From Streptomyces sp. AC558_RSS880 (lineage in GTDB: Bacteria; Actinomycetota; Actinomycetes; Streptomycetales; Streptomycetaceae), in contig NZ_JAGMUJ010000031.1 of NCBI RefSeq assembly GCF_019049255.1, forward strand, positions 206,585 to 270,584: a DNA stretch of 64,000 nucleotides, in the 5' to 3' direction. Shown piece by piece: positions 52,639-60,610 of the stretch. The position numbers were made by a program, and so were the translations under genes. How positions within the stretch are numbered: position 1 is the first letter of the stretch; each line of letters starts with the position of its first letter. A model generated the notes under the pieces. That model made no database searches. It had not been told where the DNA came from and worked only from the letters and a program-made list of their open reading frames with translations.

Positions 52639-52772
52639 CGGAGAAGCGGTGGGGGTGAGGGTGTCGCGTCGCGTGCGCCCGGGTCGCGGGCGGCGGCGAG
52701 GGGGCCCTGGTGGGAGCGAAGGAAACAGAGCCGGATCTGTGGCCCGGCGGGGCTGGAGCTACGGGAGGGGGC

Positions 52773-52865
52773 TCAACAGCCGGAACAGCGACAGCTACAG
52801 CGAGCGCGGGCAGCACCGAGGAACCCGGCGGAGCGGGTCGAGGTGAGTGCCGAATTCGCGAGCAT
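52773..52865 (-). CDS. Cysteine-rich leader peptide upstream of cysteine dioxygenase
   Basis: A 30-codon ORF from ATG at 52865 to TGA at 52773. It reads MLANSALTST, then RSAGFLGAAR, then ARCSCRCSGC. Four of the last eight codons are TGT cysteine codons, just before the stop. No Shine-Dalgarno sequence precedes the ATG, but a TTGACA-17-TGTCCT promoter would start the transcript at or one base before the A of ATG, so translation would be leaderless. This is the arrangement of actinobacterial cysteine-responsive attenuator ORFs. It lies 153 nt upstream of the dioxygenase ATG. Too short for homology, hence the moderate confidence. Confidence 0.6.
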   Translation of the reverse strand: MLANSALTSTRSAGFLGAARARCSCRCSGC

Positions 52866-52872
52866 GCCCACT

Positions 52873-52901
52873 AGGACAGCGGTTCACTCCTCCACTGTCA
52901 A
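52873..52901 (-). promoter_or_regulatory. Predicted promoter of the leader peptide and cysteine dioxygenase
   Basis: On the minus strand TTGACA (52901-52896) is followed after 17 nt by TGTCCT (52878-52873). The -35 box is perfect; the -10 box keeps the terminal T but is otherwise weak. The predicted start falls at 52866 or 52865, the first base of the leader ATG. Confidence 0.5.
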
Positions 52902-53230
52902 CTCGACGCCCGATATGTGGGACATGGTTCACCTCATCCGGTTCATCTCGCAGGTGAAAGGTTTGCTCAATCGTTTCCCGGGACACAAGGTGCCCACGAC
53001 CGGGCGCCCGCACGCCGTTGCGATCCCGTGATCCGACTGTGATCCGGTTCGCTCCGGTGCGGGTGTCGGAACGAGATCGATCCCCCGGGCGTCCTCCCCA
53101 TGGAGGCTCCGTGTGGGGACGGAAGCCCTCACGGGACCCACACGCGTGTCAAGGTTTAGGACGATTTGAACACTTTCCGCTCGGCCTTGGTTCCGCAGAG
53201 TGAATAAGGGGCCCAATAGCAGATCTCGGC

Positions 53231-53260
53231 TTGACTCGCCCGGAGCAGCACACTTGTAAT
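53231..53260 (+). promoter_or_regulatory. Predicted whiB promoter
   Basis: TTGACT (53231-53236) and TGTAAT (53255-53260) are separated by 18 nt, a good match to a vegetative HrdB-type promoter. It lies 73 nt upstream of the whiB ATG. The region 52910-53230 between this and the divergent dioxygenase leader has no supported gene; several TGATCCG/GATCC-rich short dyads occur near 53025-53050. Confidence 0.6.
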
Positions 53261-53333
53261 TTCACTCGTGTCGTTCAGCCGGGATCGGTAACGGCTGGAT
53301 CACGGGGACGCGAAGGACGGACGAGGGGCGCAC

Positions 53334-53597
53334 ATGACCGAGCTGGTGCAGCAACTGCTGGTCGACGACGCGGACGAGGAGCTCGGCTGGCAGGAGCGCG
53401 CGCTGTGCGCCCAGACCGACCCCGAGTCCTTCTTCCCCGAGAAGGGCGGCTCGACCCGGGAGGCGAAGAAGGTCTGCCTCGCGTGCGAGGTCCGCTCCGA
53501 GTGCCTCGAGTACGCCCTCGCCAACGACGAGCGCTTCGGCATCTGGGGGGGACTGTCCGAGCGCGAACGCCGCCGGCTCAAGAAGGCCGCCGTCTGA
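53334..53597 (+). CDS. whiB: Sporulation regulator WhiB
   Basis: An 87-residue iron-sulfur transcription factor needed for septation of aerial hyphae in Streptomyces, acting with WhiA on cell-division genes. The four cluster ligands are Cys25, Cys48, Cys51 and Cys57 (CLACEVRSEC core). They are followed by the turn GIWGG and a basic DNA-binding tail LSERERRRLKKAA. The 87-aa size and the start MTELVQQLLVDDADEEL are characteristic of WhiB itself, as opposed to other Wbl paralogs. A long 5' region with a clear promoter precedes it. Confidence 0.95.
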   Translation: MTELVQQLLVDDADEELGWQERALCAQTDPESFFPEKGGSTREAKKVCLACEVRSECLEYALANDERFGIWGGLSERERRRLKKAAV

Positions 53598-53990
53598 CGA
53601 ACGGCGCTTCACCGCTGTACGCGCTTTCTCTCGTCGTGCGCGTACACCGTGCTGATCGAGGGCCGGGACGGCGCACGAGCCTCCGTGCCCGGCCGGATCG
53701 AACCGGGCCGGGGCCGATCCGACCGGTGCCGGTCGTCGGTCGTCGGCCGCGGAAGTCCTGCCGGGGCGCTGATCCGCAGGCGGTGTGAGCCATGAATCCC
53801 CCTGTTCCGGCCGGGGGAGGATCCAATGCGTACATACGTCACTTCCCAGGCCCGTCGCAGGTGGGTTGTCCACAGGGGGCGGGCCGTTGTGTTGCCCAGC
53901 CGATAGTGTGGTCGCTCGTCCGAGACGCCCCGCTGCCCCCATCGGGCACAGGCGTTCCCCCCAGACCACCGAACCGGGGCCCGTACCTCG
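53598..53990. other. Intergenic region between whiB and the membrane glycosyltransferase gene
   Basis: A 393-nt gap in which I see no supported gene. It includes short dyads around 53640-53770 (GTCGGTCGTCGG area) that may end the whiB transcript. The slightly AT-richer sequence from 53850 to 53920 probably holds the promoter of the next gene. No confident -35/-10 pair was found. Confidence 0.5.
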
Positions 53991-56900
53991 ATGTCCGTGC
54001 ACAGCCACACGGCAGCCCGGCAAGACCTCGCTGCCACACCTGAGTTCCCGCGTCACGTGGTGACCGCGGTCCTCGTCTCCCACGACGGCGCCCGCTGGCT
54101 GCCCGACGCGCTCGCCGGGCTGCTCGGCCAGGAGCGCCCCGTCCAGTTCGCCATGGGTGCCGACACCGGCAGCGCGGACGACTCCGCCCGGCTGGTCACC
54201 GAGGCCCTCGGTGACGAACACGTGCTGCACCTCGCCCGGCGCACCGGCTTCGGCCAGGCGGTCGAGGAGTGCAACCGCAACGCCCCGCACCTCACGCCGG
54301 ACGACCTGCCGTATTTGAAGCGGCCGAGCGGCTGGGACCCGGTCACCCGCAGCTGGCGCGACGACGCCTACGACCTGCCGGACCTCCCGCACGGGGAGCC
54401 GGTGCAGTGGCTGTGGCTGCTGCACGACGACTGCGCGCCCGAACCCGACGCGCTGGCCCAGATGCTGCGCGTCGTGGAGAACGAGTACGAGCTCGGCCGT
54501 GACGACGTCGCCGTCGTCGGCCCCAAGCTCCGCGGCTGGTACGACCGCAGGCAGCTCCTCGAGGTCGGCGTCTCCATCGCCAACTCCGGGCGCCGCTGGA
54601 CCGGCCTGGACCGCCGCGAACAGGACCAGGGCCAGCACGACCACGTACGGCCCGTGCTGTCGGTGTCCACCGCCGGCATGCTCGTCCGCCGCGACGTCTT
54701 CGACCGGCTCGGCGGGTTCGACCGGCATCTGCCCCTCATGCGCGACGACGTCGACCTGTGCTGGCGCGCCCACTCCGCGGGACACCGGGTCCTGATCGCC
54801 CCCGACGCGGTCGTCCGGCACGCCGAGGCCGCCTCCCGCGAGCGCCGCACCGTCGACTGCGTGGGCCGCACCGCCGCCTCCCCGCACAAGGTGGACAAGG
54901 CGGGCGCCGTCTACACCCTGCTCGTCAACGTCCGCACGGCCGCCCTGCCCTGGGTGCTGCTGCGCGTCGTCCTCGGCACCCTGCTCCGCACCCTCGCCTA
55001 CCTCGTCGGCAAGGTCCCCGGACAGGCCGTCGACGAGATCCGCGGCCTCATGGGCACCCTGCTGAGGCCCGAACGGATCCTCGCCGGACGGCGTCACCGC
55101 GGCAGCCCGGGGGCCGACAAGGGCGAGATGCGGCCGCTGTTCCCGCCGCCCGGCGCGACCGTCCGCGTCACCGTGGAACAGGTCGCGAGCAGCCTCGTCG
55201 GCCGCTCCGACCCCGAAGCCGCCTCCGGCGCGGGACGCCACGGCGGCACCGCCGAGTCGGGACCCGGCGGCGACGACGCCGACTTCCTGGAGGTCGAGCA
55301 GTTCGCCCGCCTCAAGCGCATCGCCCGCAAGCCCGGCCCGGTGCTCTTCCTGGCGCTGCTGCTCGTCTCCCTCGCGGCCTGCCGCCAGCTCTTCGACGGC
55401 GGCGCGCTCGCGGGCGGCGCTCTGCTCCCCGCACCCGCCGACGCCGGTGAGCTGTGGGCCCGCTACACCGACGCCTGGCACACCGTGGGCGCCGGCGGCA
55501 CCGGATCCGCACCGCCCTACCTGGCGATCGTCGCGGCCTTCGCCTCCCTCCTGCTCGGCTCCACCGGCCTCGCCGTCACGATCCTCCTGGTCTGCTCGGT
55601 ACCGCTGGCCGGCCTCACCGCGTACTTCGCCTCCCGCCCGCTCGTCGAGTCCCGGCTGCTGCGCGCGTGGGCGGCCGTCGCCTACGCCTTCCTGCCCGCC
55701 GCGACCGGCGCCCTGGCCGGCGGCCGCATCGGCACCGCCGTACTCGCCGTGCTGCTGCCGCTGATCGCCCGCGCGGGCATCGCCGCGAGCGGCCTCACGA
55801 AACCCGGGGGCACCCGCGGCAGTTGGCGCGCCACCTGGGCGTACGCCCTGCTGCTGACGGTCACCACGGCGTTCACCCCGATCGTGTGGCCCATCGCCGT
55901 CGTCCTCGGCGTCGGCGTACTGGCCCTGCGCAGGAGTGACATCCCGGCCTACGGACTGCGCTTCCTGGCCCAGCTGGGCACCCCCCTGCTGGTCCTCGCC
56001 CCGTGGTCGCTCTCCCTCCTCCCGTTCGGCTTCTTCCGGGAAGCGGGCCTGGAGTACGGCCCCTCCGCCGCCTCCGCCCTCGACCTGCTCGGCGCGAGCC
56101 CGGGCGGCCCGGGCACCGTCGGCGGCCTGGTGCTCATCGGTCTGGTGCTCGCCGCACTCGCGGCCCTGCTCCGCTCCGAACGCCGGACGGCGATCCTCAC
56201 CGCGTGGGTGGCCGCCCTGGTGGGCCTCGTCTTCGCGGTCCTGTCCAACAGCTCCACCTGGGCGGGCCCCGCGACCCTCGTCTACGGCCTCGCCGTCCTG
56301 GCCGCCGCCACGCTCGGCGCCGACGGGGCACGCGCGCGTGTCGCCGAGCAGAGCTTCGGCTGGCGCCAGCCGGTCGCCGCGCTGATCGCCCTCGCCTGCG
56401 CGGTCGGCCCGCTGGTCGCCGTCGCCGGCTGGATGATCCGTGGCGCCGACGGACCCGTGGAGCGGCGCGACCCCGTCCAGGTGCCCGCGTTCGTCGCCGA
56501 GGAGAGCGGCACCCGGGACCAGGCGCGCACCCTCGTCCTCGACAGCGACTCCACCGCACAGGTCGGCTACGTCCTGGTCCGCGGCTCCGGCGCCCGCATG
56601 GGCGACGCGGAGATCGCCGCGGTGGACGGCGAGAACACCGGGCTCGACAAGGTCGTCGCCAACCTCGTCGCCGGCTCCGGCGCCGACCAGGCCGACCAGC
56701 TCGGCGGCTTCGCCGTCCGCTACGTCCTCGTCCACCCGGGCGCACCGCGCGAGGTCACCCGTGTCCTGGACGCCACCCCGGGTCTGTCCCGGCTCAGCCA
56801 GCAGGCGGGCGGCGCGCTGTGGCGGGTGGACCGGCAGGTCTCCCGCGCGAGCATCGTCCCCGCCGAGGACGGCGACGCCGAGCCCGTGCCCGTCGCCGCC

Positions 56901-57650
56901 GGACCGGTCGACATCCACACCAAGATCCCGAACGGCGCGGAGGGCCGGGTCCTCCGCCTCGCCGACACCGCCGCCGACGGCTGGACCGCCACCCTCGACG
57001 GCAAGCCGCTGACCCGCGTCACGGTCGACGGCTGGGCCCAGGGCTTCCAGCTCCCCGCCTCCGGCGGCACGCTGAACGTCACCTACGACGACCCGGTCAC
57101 CCGCACCGCCTGGCTGTGGGCCCAGGGCCTGCTCGCCGTCGTCCTCGTCGTCATGGCCCTGCCGGGCCGCCGCCGCGACATCGACGACGACCTGCCCGAG
57201 GAGCCGGCCGTCCCCGCCGAGGCCATGGCCGGCGAGGGCCGCCGCGCCCGCCGCCTGCGCGCCCAGGCCGAGGCGGAGTCCGCCGCCGAAGCGGAGTCCG
57301 CCGCCGGAGGACCGGGCGCCGACGAGGACTTCCCCACCCCGCCCGAGCAGCCGCCCGCCCCCGTCCCGCAACAGCCCGACCACAGCGACTGGGACGCGGC
57401 GGCGCAGTACCCGAACGCCTACCCGGACGAGCAGTACCAGCAGTACCCGGCGGACGCCTACGGCCGGCCCTACCCGGCGGAGGCCTACCCCCAGGGCGGC
57501 GAGTACGACCCGTACGCCTACGGCACCCAGCAGACGCCGTACGACCAGACCTACGCACAGGGCTACGACCAGAACTACACCCAGGGCTACGACACGTCGT
57601 ACGACCCCCACGGCACGGGCAGTGAGCGTCCCGACGGGAGCCAGCAGTGA
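53991..57650 (+). CDS. Large multi-pass membrane glycosyltransferase (GT2 domain)
   Basis: A 1219-residue protein. Residues 20-330 are a GT2 catalytic domain: VTAVLVSHDGARWLPDAL, the LLHDDCAPEPDAL segment with its DD metal site, and LPLMRDDVDLCWRAHSAGHRV. Residues 435-815 contain about ten membrane helices. Residues 820-1030 are an extracytoplasmic region, followed by a last helix at about 1040-1060. A 155-residue cytosolic tail is rich in Ala/Glu/Arg and then in Tyr, Gln, Pro and Gly (QYQQYPADAYGRPYPAEAYP). It should use a lipid-linked or nucleotide sugar for an envelope glycan. The GTGA overlap with the next gene shows tight coupling. Confidence 0.9.
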   Translation: MSVHSHTAARQDLAATPEFPRHVVTAVLVSHDGARWLPDALAGLLGQERPVQFAMGADTGSADDSARLVTEALGDEHVLHLARRTGFGQAVEECNRNAPHLTPDDLPYLKRPSGWDPVTRSWRDDAYDLPDLPHGEPVQWLWLLHDDCAPEPDALAQMLRVVENEYELGRDDVAVVGPKLRGWYDRRQLLEVGVSIANSGRRWTGLDRREQDQGQHDHVRPVLSVSTAGMLVRRDVFDRLGGFDRHLPLMRDDVDLCWRAHSAGHRVLIAPDAVVRHAEAASRERRTVDCVGRTAASPHKVDKAGAVYTLLVNVRTAALPWVLLRVVLGTLLRTLAYLVGKVPGQAVDEIRGLMGTLLRPERILAGRRHRGSPGADKGEMRPLFPPPGATVRVTVEQVASSLVGRSDPEAASGAGRHGGTAESGPGGDDADFLEVEQFARLKRIARKPGPVLFLALLLVSLAACRQLFDGGALAGGALLPAPADAGELWARYTDAWHTVGAGGTGSAPPYLAIVAAFASLLLGSTGLAVTILLVCSVPLAGLTAYFASRPLVESRLLRAWAAVAYAFLPAATGALAGGRIGTAVLAVLLPLIARAGIAASGLTKPGGTRGSWRATWAYALLLTVTTAFTPIVWPIAVVLGVGVLALRRSDIPAYGLRFLAQLGTPLLVLAPWSLSLLPFGFFREAGLEYGPSAASALDLLGASPGGPGTVGGLVLIGLVLAALAALLRSERRTAILTAWVAALVGLVFAVLSNSSTWAGPATLVYGLAVLAAATLGADGARARVAEQSFGWRQPVAALIALACAVGPLVAVAGWMIRGADGPVERRDPVQVPAFVAEESGTRDQARTLVLDSDSTAQVGYVLVRGSGARMGDAEIAAVDGENTGLDKVVANLVAGSGADQADQLGGFAVRYVLVHPGAPREVTRVLDATPGLSRLSQQAGGALWRVDRQVSRASIVPAEDGDAEPVPVAAGPVDIHTKIPNGAEGRVLRLADTAADGWTATLDGKPLTRVTVDGWAQGFQLPASGGTLNVTYDDPVTRTAWLWAQGLLAVVLVVMALPGRRRDIDDDLPEEPAVPAEAMAGEGRRARRLRAQAEAESAAEAESAAGGPGADEDFPTPPEQPPAPVPQQPDHSDWDAAAQYPNAYPDEQYQQYPADAYGRPYPAEAYPQGGEYDPYAYGTQQTPYDQTYAQGYDQNYTQGYDTSYDPHGTGSERPDGSQQ

Positions 57651-59149
57651 ACCGCACCACCCTGTCCCTGATCGCGGGCGTGACCGCGCTCGCCGCCGTC
57701 ACCGGCTTCGCCGCGGTGTCCTCACCGGACGCCAAGGCCACGGACGGGACGGCGGAGGCGGCGGCCCACCTCCCCGTGGAACGCACGAGCCTGGTGTGCC
57801 CCGCGCCCAGCACCTCCGACCTGGCCGAGACGACGTACACGTCCTTCACACCGGTCACGAAGGGCGCGGAGGCCGAAGGCAGGGCCGGACTCCAGCCCGC
57901 CACGGAGCAGAAGCCGGACGAGTCGAAAACCGAGGACGACAAGGACGCCAAGTCCGAGAAGCCCCTCCTGGAGCCCGAGGACCCCGGCAAACCGGTCACC
58001 GGGGAGACGACCGGCGGCGAGTCCCCCGCCCTCCTCGGCACCGCCGAGGGCCGCTTCGCGCCGGGCTGGACCGTGCAGGAGACGACAACGGTCACCGCGG
58101 GCACGGGCCGGGGCATGCACGGCGTCACCTGCACGGCTCCGGACACGGAGTTCTGGTTCCCCGGCGCGAGCACCGACGCCGACCGCACCGACTACGTCCA
58201 TCTGACCAACCCCGACGACTCGGCGGCGGTCGTGGACATCGAGCTCTACGGCAAGGACGGTGCGCTCAAGACGACGGTGGGGGAGGACATCACGGTCCAG
58301 CCGCACTCCGCCGAGCCGGTCCTGCTCTCGACGCTCACCGACGAGAAGCAGACCGATGTGACCGTGCACGTGGTGGTCCGCAGCGGCCGGGTCGGTGCCG
58401 CCGTGCAGGCCCTGGACGCCAAGCGGGGCGGCGACTGGCTGCCCGCGTCGACCGACCCGTCCGGCAGCCTGGTCCTGCCCGGCATCCCGAAGGACGCCAC
58501 CGCCGTACGCCTGGTCGCCTTCACCCCCGGTGACGCCGACGTCGACCTGAAGGTGCGCCTCGCCTCCCCCTCCGGCCTGATCACCCCGGCCGGCCACGAA
58601 ACCCTCCACGTGAAGGGCGGCATGACGACGGCCGTCGACCTGGACGACATCATGCGCGGTGAGGCGGGCTCCCTGGTCCTGACGGCGGCGGACGACTCCG
58701 TCCCAATCGTGGCGGCGGCACGGGTGCTGCGCGGCGAGGGCGACGACCAGGAGTCGGCCTTCGTCCCGGCCGCACGACCGGTCGGCACGCGTGCCACGTC
58801 CGTGGACAACACGGCCAAGGGCACGACGCTCTCGGTGACGGCTCCCGGGGGCACGGCGAAGATCAAGGTCACGGCCTCGGCGGGCACCGAGGGCGGTACG
58901 GAGGCCTCGAAGACGTACACGATCAAGTCGGGCACGACGCAGGACATCGAGGCGCCGGTGCCGGCCGGGGTGAAGGGCACGTACGCCCTCACGGTGGAAC
59001 CCCAGTCGGGCGCACCGGTCTACGCGTCCCGGACGCTGACGGCGACGGAGAACGACGTCCCGTTCTTCACGGTCCAGCCCCTCCCGGACGACCGGGGCAC
59101 GGTCGCGGTACCGACGTCGACCGAGGACCTGTCGATCCTGCAGAAGTGA
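57647..59149 (+). CDS. Secreted/membrane-anchored DUF5719 protein
   Basis: A 500-residue protein with an N-terminal signal sequence (LSLIAGVTALAAVTGFAAVS). An acidic low-complexity segment at about 80-115 (EQKPDESKTEDDKDAKSEKP) follows. The remainder is predicted beta-sandwich, with repeated patterns such as DYVHLTNPDDSAAVVDIELYGKDG and RLVAFTPGDADVDLKVRLAS. No catalytic motif is visible. It is translationally coupled to the giant glycosyltransferase (GTG overlapping TGA), so an extracytoplasmic partner in glycan assembly is likely. A perfect hairpin follows at 59157-59186. Confidence 0.85.
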   Translation: MNRTTLSLIAGVTALAAVTGFAAVSSPDAKATDGTAEAAAHLPVERTSLVCPAPSTSDLAETTYTSFTPVTKGAEAEGRAGLQPATEQKPDESKTEDDKDAKSEKPLLEPEDPGKPVTGETTGGESPALLGTAEGRFAPGWTVQETTTVTAGTGRGMHGVTCTAPDTEFWFPGASTDADRTDYVHLTNPDDSAAVVDIELYGKDGALKTTVGEDITVQPHSAEPVLLSTLTDEKQTDVTVHVVVRSGRVGAAVQALDAKRGGDWLPASTDPSGSLVLPGIPKDATAVRLVAFTPGDADVDLKVRLASPSGLITPAGHETLHVKGGMTTAVDLDDIMRGEAGSLVLTAADDSVPIVAAARVLRGEGDDQESAFVPAARPVGTRATSVDNTAKGTTLSVTAPGGTAKIKVTASAGTEGGTEASKTYTIKSGTTQDIEAPVPAGVKGTYALTVEPQSGAPVYASRTLTATENDVPFFTVQPLPDDRGTVAVPTSTEDLSILQK

Positions 59150-59156
59150 CCGCACA

Positions 59157-59186
59157 CCGGGAGCGGCGCGAACGCGCCGCTCCCGG
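59157..59186. terminator. Terminator after the DUF5719 gene
   Basis: CCGGGAGCGGCGCG and CGCGCCGCTCCCGG form a perfect 14-bp inverted repeat separated by AA, 8 nt after the stop codon. Confidence 0.7.
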
Positions 59187-59211
59187 CGCTTCCGCTCCCA
59201 CCGCTCCCGCG

Positions 59212-59266
59212 GACGCCGGGCTGCGTGTCACCCCCCGGCCCACCCCGACGCGCGGCACGGTGCAGG
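59212..59266. repeat. Dispersed intergenic repeat, family A, partial copy 3
   Basis: GACGCCGGGCTGCGTGTCAC followed by CCCCCGGCCCACCCCGACGC matches the right half of the family A core (compare GCGCCGGGCTGCGCGAACAC at about 63815). The left half is missing. Confidence 0.65.
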
Positions 59267-59316
59267 CACCGGGTGCGTGACCCCCCCGCACGCCCGCGCC
59301 CGCGCACAACCCCCGG

Positions 59317-59766
59317 TCAGTCCTCCCCGTACCGCGGATCCACCGTCTCCGGCGTCAGCCCCAGCAACTCCGCCACCTGCTCGACCACGACCTCGTGCAC
59401 GAGAGCCGCCCGCTCGTCCCGCCCCTTGGTGCGGATCTCCACCGGCCGCCGGTACACCACCACCCGCGCCGACCGCCCCTCACGAGCAGCCACGGTCCCA
59501 CCCAGCGGCACCGGCTCGTCGCTCCAGGCACTCCCGTCCAGCCGCGGCACGTCCAGCACCAGGAAATCGATGTCGGCCAACTGCGGCCACCGTCGCTCCA
59601 GCCGCTCCACGGAGTCCTGCACGAGATCCGCGAACGTCTCCGCACGGCTCGCGGCGAGCGGCACCTGGGGAGGTGCGATCGGGCCGCGCATGCCCCGGCC
59701 GTGGCGATCACGACGTCGGGGCCCGGGGCCGGGTCCGGCGGCACGGGGCGTCACAGAGCTGTCCAT
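59317..59766 (-). CDS. Zincin-like metallopeptidase-family protein with altered HExxH
   Basis: A 149-residue member of the small zincin-like family usually annotated as metallopeptidase (DUF1025-like). The core is ETFADLVQDSVERLERRWPQLADIDFLVLDVP, then VVVYRRPVEIRTKGRDERAALVHEVVVEQVAELLGLTPETVDPRYGED. The expected HExxH is HEVVV (His124, Glu125), so the second zinc histidine is replaced and proteolysis is doubtful. The start MDSSVTPRAAG precedes a basic low-complexity stretch. It is divergent from a DUF3499 gene. Confidence 0.85.
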   Translation of the reverse strand: MDSSVTPRAAGPGPGPRRRDRHGRGMRGPIAPPQVPLAASRAETFADLVQDSVERLERRWPQLADIDFLVLDVPRLDGSAWSDEPVPLGGTVAAREGRSARVVVYRRPVEIRTKGRDERAALVHEVVVEQVAELLGLTPETVDPRYGED

Positions 59767-60096
59767 CACTGCGAAGCGTAGTCGCCACGTCGCCACCCCG
59801 CCCGATCCCCGCACGCCTTCCGGCCGACCCGCACGGCATGTCACAACATGACCATTCCAGCCAAGGTTGGGATCGATTCCGTATCTCTCCGAGACCGACA
59901 GCCTCAAGGCAATTGACGGTGTTTGTACCAACTGGTGACCGAAATCAGTACCGGCGAACCCCCGGGCCTCCGCGTCGAACCAGGTCAGCAAGGTACCCCC
60001 AAAGGGGCATGTGAGGCATTTCATACCGCGACACGGTGGAGTGACCTGGTGGAGAGTCGTCGCGGCCCGCTCAAGAGTGCGGTACCGTCCAACATC
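59767..60096. other. Divergent intergenic region with probable promoters
   Basis: A 330-nt gap between the zincin-like and DUF3499 genes. The portion 59850-59960 is clearly less GC-rich. It includes AATTGACGGTGTTTGTACCA, where TTGACG could be a plus-strand -35 box. No gene is supported; in-frame sequence upstream of the DUF3499 start is not protein-like. Confidence 0.45.
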
Positions 60097-60471
60097 GTGA
60101 GCCCTGTACGTCGCTGTTCGCGCACCGCCTGCGGCCGTCCCGCCGTCGCGACGCTGACGTACGTCTACGCCGACTCGACCGCGGTCCTCGGCCCGCTCGC
60201 CACCTACGCCGAACCCCACTGCTACGACCTGTGCGCCGAACACTCCGAGCGCCTCACCGCGCCGCGCGGCTGGGAGGTCGTCCGTCTGCTCGACGGTTCG
60301 GCCCCGGCCCAGCCCAGCGGGGACGACCTGGAAGCGCTTGCGAACGCGGTGCGAGAGGCGGCCCGTCCCCAGGAGCGAGCGGCGGGAGCGGGCGGCGGGT
60401 CCCGCACCGCGGACCCCATGGAGGTCGCGCGCCGCGGCCACCTGCGCGTACTCCGTTCCCCGGACAACTGA
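60097..60471 (+). CDS. DUF3499 family protein
   Basis: A 124-residue actinobacterial protein of unknown function. The N-terminus VSPVRRCSRTACGRPAVATLTYVYADSTAV and the following HCYDLCAEHSERLTAPRGWEV are the family signature. The Cys-x4-Cys pair and the His-Cys-x2-Cys-x2-His cluster probably bind zinc in a small ribbon. The C-terminal 40 residues are low-complexity. The GTG at 60097 is the usual start of the family; there is only a poor ribosome site. It lies between the zincin-like gene and a lactate permease. Confidence 0.87.
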   Translation: MSPVRRCSRTACGRPAVATLTYVYADSTAVLGPLATYAEPHCYDLCAEHSERLTAPRGWEVVRLLDGSAPAQPSGDDLEALANAVREAARPQERAAGAGGGSRTADPMEVARRGHLRVLRSPDN

Positions 60472-60610
60472 CCGGGCGAGCCTCCCTTCCCGCACCTCGA
60501 GCACCCCATAAACCCCCGCACGCCCATTGACGCCCACTTGTCGCGGACACGACCATTCCCTGGAACGCGGCGAGAAATCGCTTTCGCATGGCGGAATCCG
60601 GGAGGCGCCC

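Noticed and set aside
52795..53013. Alternative short ORF over the dioxygenase leader ending ...RVPRCCPRSL
   Set aside because: It has two adjacent Cys codons but its in-frame starts lie upstream of or overlap the predicted promoter and have badly spaced ribosome sites. The frame with four terminal Cys codons and an ATG at the predicted transcript start is the better candidate.
53262..57611. A 1449-codon open frame on the minus strand
   Set aside because: It is antisense to the giant glycosyltransferase. Its translation is Gly/Val/Arg/Asp-rich with no domain, a normal by-product of high third-position GC.
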